37,386 nt of DNA from Lysobacterales bacterium (GTDB lineage: Bacteria > Pseudomonadota > Gammaproteobacteria > Xanthomonadales > SZUA-36), in assembly GCA_029859645.1 (NCBI GenBank), contig JAOUCS010000022.1:1-37386 (forward strand). Direction: 5' to 3'. The position numbers and the translations under genes were made by a program. The notes under the pieces were generated by a model that was given only the letters and a program-made list of their open reading frames with translations, did no database searches and was not told the DNA's origin. Positions within the stretch are counted from its first letter, which is position 1. Each line of letters opens with the position of its first letter. Shown piece after piece: positions 1-7,885 of the stretch.

Positions 1-827
1 CCGATTTTCCCTATATCGCCCTCGGGCAGGCCGCTGGTCAGTTTTTTCCAGCTGACGCCTGCATCGGATGATTTGTAGATACCCCCGTTCGGCCCGCCGG
101 CCATGAACCCCCACACGTGGCGGCGGCGCTGATAGGCGGCAGCGTAGATGACATCCGGGTTGGATGGATGAAATTCGATGTCAGTGACGCCGGTGTTCTC
201 ATCGATATCGAGAACCTTTTGCCAGGAGGCACCGCCGTCTGTTGTCTTGAAAAGACCCCGGTCTCCACCCGCTGCCCACAGGGGACCTTCCGAGGCGACA
301 TAAACCACGTTGCCGTCGCGCGGGTCGACCAGGATTTTCCCGATGTGCTCGGATTTTTCCAGGCCCATGGGGGTCCAGCTTTTCCCTGCATCGAGACTCT
401 TGTAGACACCATCGCCCCAGCCCACGTGGCGGCCGCTGACATTTTCACCCGTGCCGACCCAAACGACGTCCGGATTGTTGGGATCGATGGTTACGTCACC
501 AATGGAGTAGGATTTTTGTTCGTCAAAAACCGGGGTCCAGGTGACGCCGGCATTTTCCGTTTTCCACACTCCCCCCGAGCCCACGGCGACATACCAGGTA
601 TTACCTTGCTGCGGATGTACGGCGATATCGGCGATGCGGCCGCCCATCAGGGCAGGGCCGATACTGCGGAGCTGCAGACCCTGTGCTGCTGCAGTGACAG
701 GTTTCGGGTCAGCAGCGTCCAGCGGTTGACAGGCAATGGTCAGGGCCGCGGTTGCGGCGAAGATAAAATAGGTTAAAGTTGAGCCTGCTTTGGTGAGGAG
801 GTTGGAGGTCCTGCTTTGATCACTCAT
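1..827 (-). CDS. BNR/sortilin-type beta-propeller exported protein (5' part, runs off left edge)
   Basis: The frame is open from an ATG at 827 down to base 1, giving about 275 residues; the C-terminus lies outside the window. The start MSDQSR leads into a hydrophobic stretch and a cysteine (TIACQPLD), consistent with an export signal and perhaps a lipoprotein, although threonine at -3 makes the lipobox weak. The mature part has repeated motifs of the type VWKTENAGVTW, VYKSLDAGKSW, LFKTTDGGASW and IYKSSDAGVSW alternating with hxhDPxxPxVVWVGTGE segments. These are the Asp-box (BNR) blades of VPS10/sortilin-like and YCF48-like beta-propellers. Such proteins are usually secreted and often annotated as glycosyl hydrolases without proven activity. 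At least four blades are visible, and full family members commonly reach 900-1000 residues. Substrate is unknown. Confidence 0.88.
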   Translation of the reverse strand, partial: MSDQSRTSNLLTKAGSTLTYFIFAATAALTIACQPLDAADPKPVTAAAQGLQLRSIGPALMGGRIADIAVHPQQGNTWYVAVGSGGVWKTENAGVTWTPVFDEQKSYSIGDVTIDPNNPDVVWVGTGENVSGRHVGWGDGVYKSLDAGKSWTPMGLEKSEHIGKILVDPRDGNVVYVASEGPLWAAGGDRGLFKTTDGGASWQKVLDIDENTGVTDIEFHPSNPDVIYAAAYQRRRHVWGFMAGGPNGGIYKSSDAGVSWKKLTSGLPEGDIGKI

Positions 828-864
828 CGATGTCCCCTGTCCTTTTATGAGGGAAGTTTATTGG

Positions 865-883
865 AAGCGGCTGTCAGCCGCTT
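865..883. promoter_or_regulatory. 19-bp perfect palindrome between divergent genes
   Basis: AAGCGGCTG-T-CAGCCGCTT is a perfect inverted repeat with one central base. It lies 38 bp from the start of the BNR gene and 23 bp from the start of the small membrane protein gene. It may be an operator for both or a short RNA hairpin (7-bp stem, 5-nt loop). No U-tract follows on either strand, so a terminator is unlikely. Confidence 0.45.
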
Positions 884-905
884 GAAAGAATTATCATAGC
901 CTGTA

Positions 906-1346
906 ATGAACGAACTGACTTACAAGAGAACCCAATCGGCACACATTCTGGTAAGCATTTTGCTGGTTTCCGTACTCGGTGGATTGTTTTTAGCTGGCAT
1001 ATCCATGCCGCAGTTTTGGGTAATAGGAATAATACTGGCTTTGATAGGCTTCCTGTTCTCATCACTCACAGTAATCGTCGATAAAACGGCGGTGTACTGG
1101 TATTTTGGCCCCGGCTTTTGGCGCAAAACCATAGCGCTGGATGAGATCATCCGTGTTCGCAGTGTCCGAAACAAGTGGTGGTACGGCTGGGGCATACGCT
1201 ACACACCGCATGGCTGGCTTTATAATGTCTACGGCTTAGGTGCAGTGGAATTGCACCTGGCCGATGGAAAAAAGCTGCGAGTGGGAACTGATGAACCCGA
1301 CAGCCTGCGGCGAACGATTGAATCAGAATGCGCAAGATCCCATTGA
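906..1346 (+). CDS. small membrane protein, two N-terminal TM helices and a PH-like soluble part
   Basis: This 146-residue protein has two hydrophobic segments at about residues 14-33 and 37-58, then a soluble C-terminal part rich in beta-type sequence. The segments KTAVYWYFGPGFW, IALDEIIRVRSVRNKWWYGWGIRYTP and LHLADGKKLRVGTDEPDSL fit the bacterial PH-like (bPH/YdbT-like) layout, where a helix hairpin is followed by a small beta sandwich. That family link rests on pattern only. The ATG has no clear Shine-Dalgarno sequence. It is divergent from the BNR protein gene and ends 82 bp before tRNA-Lys. Function unknown. Confidence 0.75.
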   Translation: MNELTYKRTQSAHILVSILLVSVLGGLFLAGISMPQFWVIGIILALIGFLFSSLTVIVDKTAVYWYFGPGFWRKTIALDEIIRVRSVRNKWWYGWGIRYTPHGWLYNVYGLGAVELHLADGKKLRVGTDEPDSLRRTIESECARSH

Positions 1347-1384
1347 CTGCCGCGTTTTGGACCGACAATTTATCGTTAATCCCC

Positions 1385-1413
1385 TTGAGCCGAAAGGCAT
1401 TTTCCCCTACAAT
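1385..1413 (+). promoter_or_regulatory. promoter of tRNA-Lys
   Basis: TTGAGC (1385-1390) and TACAAT (1408-1413) are separated by exactly 17 bp. A GC-rich discriminator, TCCGCCTCCCCC, follows before the tRNA. Near-consensus hexamers with a GC-rich discriminator are typical of stable-RNA promoters under stringent control. This stretch overlaps no convincing gene. Confidence 0.75.
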
Positions 1414-1428
1414 TCCGCCTCCCCCAGT

Positions 1429-1504
1429 GGGTCGTTAGCTCAGTTGGTAGAGCACCGGACTTTTAATCCGATGGTCGTAGGTTCGAATCCTACACGACCC
1501 ACCA
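1429..1504 (+). tRNA. tRNA-Lys (anticodon UUU)
   Basis: The sequence folds into a standard 76-nt cloverleaf. The acceptor arms are GGGTCGT and ACGACCC, followed by an encoded ACCA end. The D arm is GCTC/GAGC, the anticodon loop CTTTTAA has TTT at positions 34-36, and the T arm contains GGTTCGAATCC. The 27-43 pair at the base of the anticodon stem is a C-A mismatch. It is very close to the E. coli tRNA-Lys. A run of seven T immediately downstream probably helps termination. Confidence 0.98.
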
Positions 1505-1576
1505 TTTTTTTCAGTAACTTCCATCTATCCCTTTAATTTCTAAAACTTTCTTTGCGTGAGTTTTGCGTACAAAGCG

Positions 1577-2440
1577 TCATCTTTCTGCGGCTAGAAAATG
1601 CAGCGGGTCTCTGAGATTTTGAAGCGCCCGGTAGTAAAAGAGCCGGTTGGGTCGTCTGGTCTTGAACCTGAGATTCTTCAGAAACTCGAGTTCATCATCG
1701 GAAACGTCGTTACTGAGCAAGGAATCCTGCAGAAAGTCGATGAGTCCCGGTTCATCCTTGCCTCGACGGTCATGGTCCTTCTCAAGGAATGCGAACTTCT
1801 TAGGTTCGCTTGGGGCGAGCCTTTCGTTAAGCCTGATTTCCATATCGAAGGTCGAGAGGTCGATGTCCCAGTAAGCAATTAATGGGTCCAGAAAAGAAAT
1901 ACAGTCTTCGTTTGAAATATTGAAGATATCTGTATCGAGAAACTCAAGAACCATGACGCGCATTTGCTCATTGCTTTTGTTACCAAGCCGACCTATCTCG
2001 TGGAGCCAAGCTTGATTATCCAGCTCAGATCGGGCGACCCGGCTGACAACGTCGAGCAGTTTCTGCGTCACCAGCCGTTCGAGTTCACCAAAGGGTTGCC
2101 TCTCGAAAATCGACCGAACATCCTGCTGTCTGGGGGCTGCGCATTTGCGCAGGATCAGTTTTCGGGTTTGCTTCAGAAGGGCGCCCCGGGGTTTCTCATA
2201 ATTACGCTTCAGTGCATCCAGGCGCTGCGCGAGTGCCAATTTTGCCAGTTCTCCTTTCGGCAGCTTCAGAACTTTTTCCAGTTTCTCGTAGATGTCCGTA
2301 CGATCTGGCGCCGGCGGCAGCTTCTTTCGTGTCAATAGCTGCGATATATAGGATTCCGTCACACCAGCGGCTGTCGCCAGATTCTTCTGCTCGAGTCCCA
2401 GTTCCTCAAGGCGCGTCTTAATGACAAGACATACATCCAT
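1577..2440 (-). CDS. XRE-family transcriptional regulator
   Basis: 287 residues. Residues about 6-62 form a Cro/CI-type helix-turn-helix: TRLEELGLEQKNLATAAGV, then TESYISQLLTRKKLPP, the usual XRE recognition-helix pattern. The remaining 220 residues are charged and mostly helical, with no enzyme motif I recognise, so this may be a sensor or oligomerisation domain. The ATG is preceded by GGAG with 6-nt spacing. It is divergent from the hflK operon, and the shared gap carries several TTGGTTA-type half sites. The likely role is autoregulation plus control of that operon; this is inferred from arrangement. It converges on the tRNA-Lys. Confidence 0.88.
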   Translation of the reverse strand: MDVCLVIKTRLEELGLEQKNLATAAGVTESYISQLLTRKKLPPAPDRTDIYEKLEKVLKLPKGELAKLALAQRLDALKRNYEKPRGALLKQTRKLILRKCAAPRQQDVRSIFERQPFGELERLVTQKLLDVVSRVARSELDNQAWLHEIGRLGNKSNEQMRVMVLEFLDTDIFNISNEDCISFLDPLIAYWDIDLSTFDMEIRLNERLAPSEPKKFAFLEKDHDRRGKDEPGLIDFLQDSLLSNDVSDDELEFLKNLRFKTRRPNRLFYYRALQNLRDPLHFLAAER

Positions 2441-2464
2441 TAGCTGCTCCAGGGGTTTACTCCG

Positions 2465-2598
2465 ATTGGTTAAGCAGTCTGATAATCTCAGATAACACTT
2501 GACTATTCAACTTAATTAACCGAAAATGGTTAATGAGATAAAAGGCCTTCAGACTGTCTCAACCAAATTGGTTATTTAAATCTCCATTTTTACCAATC
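2465..2598. promoter_or_regulatory. divergent promoter region with TTGGTTA-type operators
   Basis: The gap between the regulator and hflK holds related motifs: ATTGGTTAA (2465-2473), inverted repeat ATTAACC-6-GGTTAAT (2515-2521/2528-2534), perfect palindrome AACCAAATTGGTT (2561-2573) and TACCAATC (2591-2598). A plus-strand promoter candidate is TTGACT (2499-2504), 17 bp, GAAAAT (2522-2527); its -10 sits inside the inverted repeat. A minus-strand candidate is TTGAAT (2510-2505), 17 bp, GATTAT (2487-2482), placing the regulator start near the first half site. This is the expected layout for XRE control of both genes. The binding protein is inferred. Confidence 0.6.
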
Positions 2599-2716
2599 AC
2601 AAACGCAAAATCCTGTTGAAGCTGGTTCAGGGCTCACCATGGGTGAGAACCTTCGAGATTGCCAGCTCCACGTTTCACCAAATAGCGACGAAGCTAAATC
2701 AGAGGACACTATCCGC

Positions 2717-3772
2717 ATGTCATCACAAACTGGCAATGGCAAATGGGGCAGCCCTTCAGGGCGCGGCGTCAACCCAGGTTCCGAACTTGAGCAGCTTATT
2801 GAACAAGGTCAGGAACGGCTCAAGCAAGTCATGCCGGACGGCAGCTCGAGCAAAGTCATCGTAATCGTAGTAGTGGCACTTCTCATCGGAGCATGGACTG
2901 CTTATTACACGGTTCCGAGCGATTCTGTCGCGGTTGTTCAGCGGTTTGGCAAGTATGTCAAAGAAGTGCAACCTGGATTGCATTTCAAGCTTCCCTTGGG
3001 GATAGATACGGCGACAATCGTTCCGGTAAAACGTCAATTGAAGCAGGAGTTTGGCTTCACAACCCCGGGCGCATCGGACCCATACCAGAGCCCTGTCGCT
3101 GGAAAACGGGAAACTGAGATGGTTACCGGTGACCTCAATGCAGCACTGGTGGAGTGGGTCGTTCAGTATCGAATTTCGGACCCGGTGAAGTTTTTGTTTG
3201 AAGTCAGGGAGCCGGGCGCAACCCTGCGATACGTGTCCGAGTCGGTCATGCGGGAAGTCGTCGGTGATCGCACCGTGGATGAGGTGATCACGATTGGGCG
3301 CCAGGAAATCGAATCTGAGGCCCTGACGAAGATGCAGGCGCTATCAACCAAGTATGCGATGGGAATCAGCATCGATCAGGTGCAGTTAAAAAACATCAAT
3401 CCTCCGGAACCGGTGCAGGAGTCATTCAACGAGGTGAACCAGGCACAGCAGGAGAAAGAAAAATTAATTAACGAAGCCCGCCGCGATTATAACAAGGTGA
3501 TTCCCCTCGCCGAGGGCGAAAAGGATCAACGAATCCGCGAGGCCGACGGGTACAGGCTCAAACGAATCAATGAAGCCGAAGGCGATGTCGCCAGATTCAG
3601 CGCATTGCTGGTTGAGTACACGAAGGCCCCTGAAGTCACGCGTCGTCGCATCTACGTCGAGACCTTGCAGGCCGTCTTACCGGGTATCCGCTCCAAGATC
3701 ATTGTCGATGATCAGACAAATAACATCTTGCCGCTGATGAACCTCAATGCTGCAAACGGTGAACAACCATGA
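2717..3772 (+). CDS. hflK: HflK-like SPFH/band-7 membrane protein
   Basis: 351 residues from the ATG at 2717, which has GAGGA ten bases upstream. An in-frame ATG at 2639 lacks a ribosome site. Like HflK, it starts with a Gly/Asn/Trp/Pro-rich cytoplasmic tail (NGKWGSPSGRG), then one TM helix (about residues 46-66) and a band-7/SPFH domain (VPSDSVAVVQRFGKYVKEVQPGLHFKLP). A long charged helix follows (FNEVNQAQQEKEKLINEARRD). In E. coli, HflK and HflC form a periplasm-facing cage around FtsH. It shares an ATGA overlap with hflC. The companions are not the usual hfq-hflX-hflK-hflC-purA order, so this may be a second, specialised HflKC copy. Confidence 0.9.
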   Translation: MSSQTGNGKWGSPSGRGVNPGSELEQLIEQGQERLKQVMPDGSSSKVIVIVVVALLIGAWTAYYTVPSDSVAVVQRFGKYVKEVQPGLHFKLPLGIDTATIVPVKRQLKQEFGFTTPGASDPYQSPVAGKRETEMVTGDLNAALVEWVVQYRISDPVKFLFEVREPGATLRYVSESVMREVVGDRTVDEVITIGRQEIESEALTKMQALSTKYAMGISIDQVQLKNINPPEPVQESFNEVNQAQQEKEKLINEARRDYNKVIPLAEGEKDQRIREADGYRLKRINEAEGDVARFSALLVEYTKAPEVTRRRIYVETLQAVLPGIRSKIIVDDQTNNILPLMNLNAANGEQP

Positions 3773-4743
3773 ATAAGCTGATTACTCTAATGGTGATGCT
3801 GGGCGTTGCCGCCTTTGTCCTGATCAGTTCAATTTACACGGTCAGCGAAGTTGAGCAAATGATTATCACCCAGTTCGGCAAGCCGGTCGGTGAGCCGGTG
3901 ACCACAGCGGGCCTAAAAATTAAGATTCCATTCATCCAGCAGGTCAACCCGATCGAAAAGCGGGTGCTGGAGTGGGACGGAAATCCCTCGGACATGCCGA
4001 CCAAGGACAAGCTCTACATCTCTGTCGATTTGTTCGCCCGTTGGCGGATTACTGATCCGCTGCAATATTTTCTGAGACTTCGTGACGAACGCAGTGCTCA
4101 GTCGCGTCTCGACGATATTCTGGGCAGCGAGACTCGCAATGCCGTTGCCAAACATGAACTGATCGAGATCATCCGCACGACCAGGGACCGCGAGCCATTA
4201 CGTGACACGCTTTTAACGGATGCGGAACGAGACCTCAACATGGGATCATTAGTGCCGATCCAGAAGGGGCGCAAGCTGGTCGAGCAGGAAATATTTGCCG
4301 CGGCCGCGGAAAAGGTCGAGGTATTCGGTATCGAGCTGCTTGACATTCGCTTCAAACGAATTAATTACAACGAGAGTGTTCGCCCGAAGATTTATGATCG
4401 AATGATCAGCGAGCGGCGGCAAATCGCTGAGCGGTTCCTTTCGGAAGGAAACGGCGAAGCGGCGAGAATTCGGGGCAACCGTGTTCGCGATCTCAACAAG
4501 ATTCAATCCGAAGCATACCGCCAGGTTGAGGAGATTCGCGGTCTGGCCGACGCGAAAGCAACCGAAATCTACGCAAGGGCGTACAACCAGAACGCTGAGG
4601 CAGTTGCTTTCTACGAATTCACTCGGACGATGGAGTCCTACAAGTTCATCATCGCTGAAAATACGACACTCGTCCTGTCAACCGACAGCGAGTTATTCAA
4701 ATTTTTGAAGGGCATGAATCCCGATATTGGAGAGAATCAGTGA
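3769..4743 (+). CDS. hflC: HflC-like SPFH/band-7 membrane protein
   Basis: 324 residues. An N-terminal TM anchor (about residues 5-24) leads straight into the SPFH domain (YTVSEVEQMIITQFGKPVGEPVTTAGLKIKIPF). HflC-specific blocks follow: RVLEWDGNPSDMPTKDKLYI, ARWRITDPLQYFL and FGIELLDIRFKRINYNESVRPKIYDRMISERRQIAERFLSEGNGEA (shown in parts of the domain near residues 185-235). The start overlaps the hflK stop by four bases (ATGA). The stop overlaps the next gene's GTG (GTGA), so translation is probably coupled. Expected role: obligate partner of HflK in a membrane complex that restrains or recruits FtsH. Confidence 0.92.
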   Translation: MNKLITLMVMLGVAAFVLISSIYTVSEVEQMIITQFGKPVGEPVTTAGLKIKIPFIQQVNPIEKRVLEWDGNPSDMPTKDKLYISVDLFARWRITDPLQYFLRLRDERSAQSRLDDILGSETRNAVAKHELIEIIRTTRDREPLRDTLLTDAERDLNMGSLVPIQKGRKLVEQEIFAAAAEKVEVFGIELLDIRFKRINYNESVRPKIYDRMISERRQIAERFLSEGNGEAARIRGNRVRDLNKIQSEAYRQVEEIRGLADAKATEIYARAYNQNAEAVAFYEFTRTMESYKFIIAENTTLVLSTDSELFKFLKGMNPDIGENQ

Positions 4744-5537
4744 ACACGAAGCGCTCGAAACTCGGCGTAATCAAATACGCATTGATATATTTAGTGGTAT
4801 TTGCTGTACCTGCGGAACTCGCGTTGGCACAAGAAGGTAAAGCCGCGATACCCGCAAATGCGACTGCGAAGGCCTATGGTAGCGGCTGGAAATGCGACAG
4901 GGGTTACCGCAAGAATGCTGGCTCCTGCATTGCCGTGACATTACCGGAAAATGCATACCTGACAGACTCAAGCTATGGAGTTGGTTGGGCGTGCCAGCAT
5001 GGCTATGAGCAGGATGAAGATAACTGCTTGCCGCTTGCGCTGCCGGCCAATGCTTATGTCAGTGGCCTTTCAGGCGATACGTGGTCATGCAACAGAGGCT
5101 TTCGAAAACTCGGCAATACCTGTGAAGCCATACCGGTGCCGATGAACGGATATCTCGCGCAGAGTTCCTCGGGGCCGGGCTGGACCTGCGAGCGTGGATA
5201 TCGTGCGGTGGCTGATGCTTGTGTTGCAATCGTGTTGCCGGAAAATGCCTACCTGACGGCCAATACTTATGACTCAGGCTGGGAGTGCGATCGCGGCTAT
5301 CAGGAAATCAAAGGTGCCTGCGATAGCATCAAAGTACCCGCGAACGGACACCTGTCCGAGCGGGATTATGGGCAGGGTTGGGAATGTGATCGCGGATATC
5401 GAAAAACCCAGGCGACTTGCGTCGCCGTGGTGCTGCCTGAGAATGCACATCTGGATTTCGCCGGGCACGATTGGAACTGTAATAAGCCCTACCACAAGCG
5501 CAAACAAGCTTGTACATTGGCTGACCGTAATGACTAA
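4740..5537 (+). CDS. exported protein with seven Cys-pair repeats (C-x10-C)
   Basis: 265 residues from a GTG that overlaps the hflC stop. A signal peptide ends near ALAQEG (about residue 31). The mature protein is seven tandem repeats of about 32 residues with the pattern [IVL]PxNAYL...YGxGWxCDRGYRK...C. Each unit has two cysteines exactly ten residues apart, giving 14 mature cysteines in all, plus an invariant Trp two residues before the first Cys. The last unit is degenerate (CNKPYHKRKQAC). Even cysteine numbers suggest periplasmic disulfides, one per repeat. I recognise the repeat style from other gammaproteobacterial exported proteins but know no function. Its position suggests a periplasmic partner of the HflKC cage; that is inference. 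Confidence 0.85.
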   Translation: MNTKRSKLGVIKYALIYLVVFAVPAELALAQEGKAAIPANATAKAYGSGWKCDRGYRKNAGSCIAVTLPENAYLTDSSYGVGWACQHGYEQDEDNCLPLALPANAYVSGLSGDTWSCNRGFRKLGNTCEAIPVPMNGYLAQSSSGPGWTCERGYRAVADACVAIVLPENAYLTANTYDSGWECDRGYQEIKGACDSIKVPANGHLSERDYGQGWECDRGYRKTQATCVAVVLPENAHLDFAGHDWNCNKPYHKRKQACTLADRND

Positions 5538-6696
5538 GAAAGAGAAGCAAACCAAGGATGCCCGCAGTATCCCGAACGTGTCCCTGGTCAAACCCATTCC
5601 CTCTATGGGCAAACGCACCGCGACAGCCATTGTTTATTGCGAAGCAAATTTTGGCGCGATCGATGGCAAAACCGCGAACGGGCTTGTCCGACACTCAGAG
5701 CGATACGAAATACTGTCGGTCATTGATAGTGAAAAGGCGGGCCTTGATGCGGGCATGGTACTGGACGGCATACTCAATGCGATTCCGATTTGCCGCGATC
5801 TCGCGGAATCTCTGGAGAAGGCCGTCACGGTACCTGACTACTTTATATTTGGCATGGCGCCGTCCAGTGGCATGCTTTCCCTGCATGAGCGGGGCCTGGT
5901 GCTTGAGGCTTTGAGCCACGGGATGAACATCGTCAATGGCCTGCATGAATTTCTGGGTGATGATCCTGTATTCAAAGCAGCGTGCGCGGTGAGCGATGTC
6001 GAGATCATCGACGTGCGCAAACCCGCAGATAAAAAAGACCTGCACATGTTCACGGGTGAAATTGCCCAGGTCACCTGTCCGGTCATTGCTGTGCTTGGTA
6101 CCGACTGCGCGATCGGTAAACGAACGACCGCGACGATACTGAGCCAGGCGCTCAACGATCGCGGCGTGAAAACAGTCATGATTGGAACGGGTCAGACAGG
6201 GCTGATCCAAGGCAACCGCTATGGTGTCGCGCTCGACGCCATACCGTCGCAATTTTGTGCCGGCGAACTTGAGGCGATGATCATCAAAGCATTCAGGGTT
6301 GAAAGCCCCGACGTCATCCTTATCGAAGGGCAGGGGGCTCTGAGCCACCCGGCCTTTTCTACATCGTCGTTTATCCTTCGTGGCGCCTGTCCCGATGGCG
6401 TTGTATTGCAGCATGCGCCGGGGCGTAAGGCTCGCTGCGATTTCCCGGAGATGGTCATGCCAACGCCGGCTGCGGAGATCAATCTCATCGAAACGTTTGC
6501 CAGGACCACGGTCATTGGCGTAACGATAAATCATGAGAATATGAGCGATGCCGAAGTCAGTTCGGCCATCCTGCGCTATGAGAACGAGCTCGGTATCCCG
6601 ACAACGGACGCACTTAGCCGTTCTCCCGAGCACCTGGTGGAAATGGTTCTTGGCGCCTTCCCAAAACTCGTGCTGAAGCCGCCCGTAGCGGCGTGA
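5530..6696 (+). CDS. DUF1611 family P-loop protein (DgcN-like, D-glutamate N-acetyltransferase family)
   Basis: 388 residues from ATG 5530, which overlaps the preceding gene's end by 8 bases. The frame is open far upstream, but that part lies over the Cys-repeat gene. The C-terminal domain has a P-loop-like motif, VLGTDCAIGKRTTA (about residues 188-201). Further blocks are MIGTGQTGLIQG, ILIEGQGALSHPAFS and LQHAPGRKARCDFP, all typical of DUF1611. An N-terminal Rossmann-like part contains YCEANFGAIDGKTANGLVRH. Family members have been reported as D-glutamate N-acetyltransferases (DgcN) in marine bacteria; I recall this and did not check it. The next gene encodes a racemase-fold enzyme, which fits D-amino-acid metabolism. 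Confidence 0.85.
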   Translation: MTKKEKQTKDARSIPNVSLVKPIPSMGKRTATAIVYCEANFGAIDGKTANGLVRHSERYEILSVIDSEKAGLDAGMVLDGILNAIPICRDLAESLEKAVTVPDYFIFGMAPSSGMLSLHERGLVLEALSHGMNIVNGLHEFLGDDPVFKAACAVSDVEIIDVRKPADKKDLHMFTGEIAQVTCPVIAVLGTDCAIGKRTTATILSQALNDRGVKTVMIGTGQTGLIQGNRYGVALDAIPSQFCAGELEAMIIKAFRVESPDVILIEGQGALSHPAFSTSSFILRGACPDGVVLQHAPGRKARCDFPEMVMPTPAAEINLIETFARTTVIGVTINHENMSDAEVSSAILRYENELGIPTTDALSRSPEHLVEMVLGAFPKLVLKPPVAA

Positions 6697-7787
6697 TTTC
6701 CGCACCACGCCTCGAGATAGACCTGGGCAAGATTCAGCACAATGCCCGCACGCTTGTCGAACGACTGGCCAGGCGTGGTATTTCGGTGACCGGAGTGACC
6801 AAGGCGTCGCTCGGTTCAACCGAGATTGCCCACGAATTGCGGCTGGCCGGTGTGAGTGGCTTGGGCGACTCACGCATTGAAAACATCGAAGCCATGCGCC
6901 ATTCGCACCTGTCCGCACGACTGTCCCTGATTCGATCACCGATGCTCAGCCAGGCGAAACGCGTGGTCGCAAGCGCCGATATCAGTTTTAACACCGAGCT
7001 TGAGGTCATCAGACGGCTATCATTCGAAGCGGTCAAAATGGGTCGAACGCATGCTGTCGTTCTCATGGTAGAGCTTGGCGATTTGCGCGAGGGTCTTATG
7101 CCGGACGATCTGGTGGCCGTCGTGCGCGAGACACTGAGTTTACCGAACATTGTGTTCAAGGGGCTTGGTACCAACCTGGCTTGTCAAAGCGGAGTCTCGC
7201 CTGATGACGCGAATATGGGAGAATTATCGAGACTCGTGGCGTTGGTCGAATCGACGTTTGATATTTCGATAGAGATTGTGTCTGGCGGGAATTCGGCCAA
7301 TCTGGACTGGGCGTTCAGCAGTAAGTGCACCGGACGAATCAACAATCTGCGCCTCGGGGAATCGATCCTGCTGGGTCGCGAAGCACTTCATCGGAATGCC
7401 ATAGACGGCTTGCACACCGATGCAATTACGCTGGTCGCCGAAGTGATCGAGTCCAAGCTTAAACCAACGAAGCCCACTGGCAAGCTGGCCCAGAATGCGT
7501 TTGGAAATTGCCCTGACATCGTTGATCGCGGCACGGTCGCTCAGGCTATCCTGGCAATAGGCGTGCAGGATGTCGACCTGGGTGGATTGCAGCCTAGCAA
7601 AGGTATCAAGATCCTCGGAGGCAGCAGCGACCACCTTGTTGTAACTTCAGACGCCAATCCAGCTGTCGGCGCAGAGATAACCTTCCAGATGGACTACAGC
7701 GCGCTGCTTCGTGCGATGACGTCGCCATTCGTGGGGAAGTCTTACCAATATACAGACAATGTCTCCAGACTTCGCCAGATTGCCTGA
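6693..7787 (+). CDS. PLP-dependent amino-acid racemase (ornithine racemase/alanine racemase-N fold)
   Basis: 364 residues from a GTG overlapping the previous stop (GTGA). The start PRLEIDLGKIQHNARTL, the likely PLP lysine K37 in VTGVTKASLG, and later blocks LGDLREGLMPDDL, ISGGNSANLDWA-like (SGGNSANLDWA) and RLGESILLGRE match the fold-III racemase family that includes clostridial ornithine racemase and YhfX. The partner of the first-barrel lysine in alanine racemases, a C-terminal tyrosine domain, is absent as in Orr. Substrate cannot be read from sequence; ornithine, lysine or glutamate are options. It is the last gene of the hflK operon. No clear terminator follows. Confidence 0.87.
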   Translation: MISAPRLEIDLGKIQHNARTLVERLARRGISVTGVTKASLGSTEIAHELRLAGVSGLGDSRIENIEAMRHSHLSARLSLIRSPMLSQAKRVVASADISFNTELEVIRRLSFEAVKMGRTHAVVLMVELGDLREGLMPDDLVAVVRETLSLPNIVFKGLGTNLACQSGVSPDDANMGELSRLVALVESTFDISIEIVSGGNSANLDWAFSSKCTGRINNLRLGESILLGREALHRNAIDGLHTDAITLVAEVIESKLKPTKPTGKLAQNAFGNCPDIVDRGTVAQAILAIGVQDVDLGGLQPSKGIKILGGSSDHLVVTSDANPAVGAEITFQMDYSALLRAMTSPFVGKSYQYTDNVSRLRQIA

Positions 7788-7885
7788 TCCAGCCTGGTGA
7801 TTGCGGACTTTTCATCCGGGCGTCAGCTTCACTTTGCTAGCCCACATTTAGCCTTTTCAGCACCACTGACCTGGAAGATTTGTTT

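Noticed and set aside
1240-1536. A 98-residue plus-strand frame running through the tRNA
   Set aside because: It overlaps the tRNA-Lys and its promoter and the end of the membrane protein gene.
4860-5520. Repeated DNA segments about 96 bp apart, considered as a CRISPR-like or tandem DNA repeat
   Set aside because: The repetition is at the protein level with diverged codons and keeps the reading frame; it is the Cys-repeat protein, not a CRISPR array.
5269-5529. N-terminal extension of the DUF1611 protein
   Set aside because: It lies over the Cys-repeat coding region in another frame; the ATG at 5530 in the overlap is a better start.
5695-6939. A 414-residue minus-strand open frame opposite the DUF1611 and racemase genes
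   Set aside because: Antisense to two strongly motif-supported genes; its own protein has no motif and is Arg/His-rich as expected from a reversed frame.
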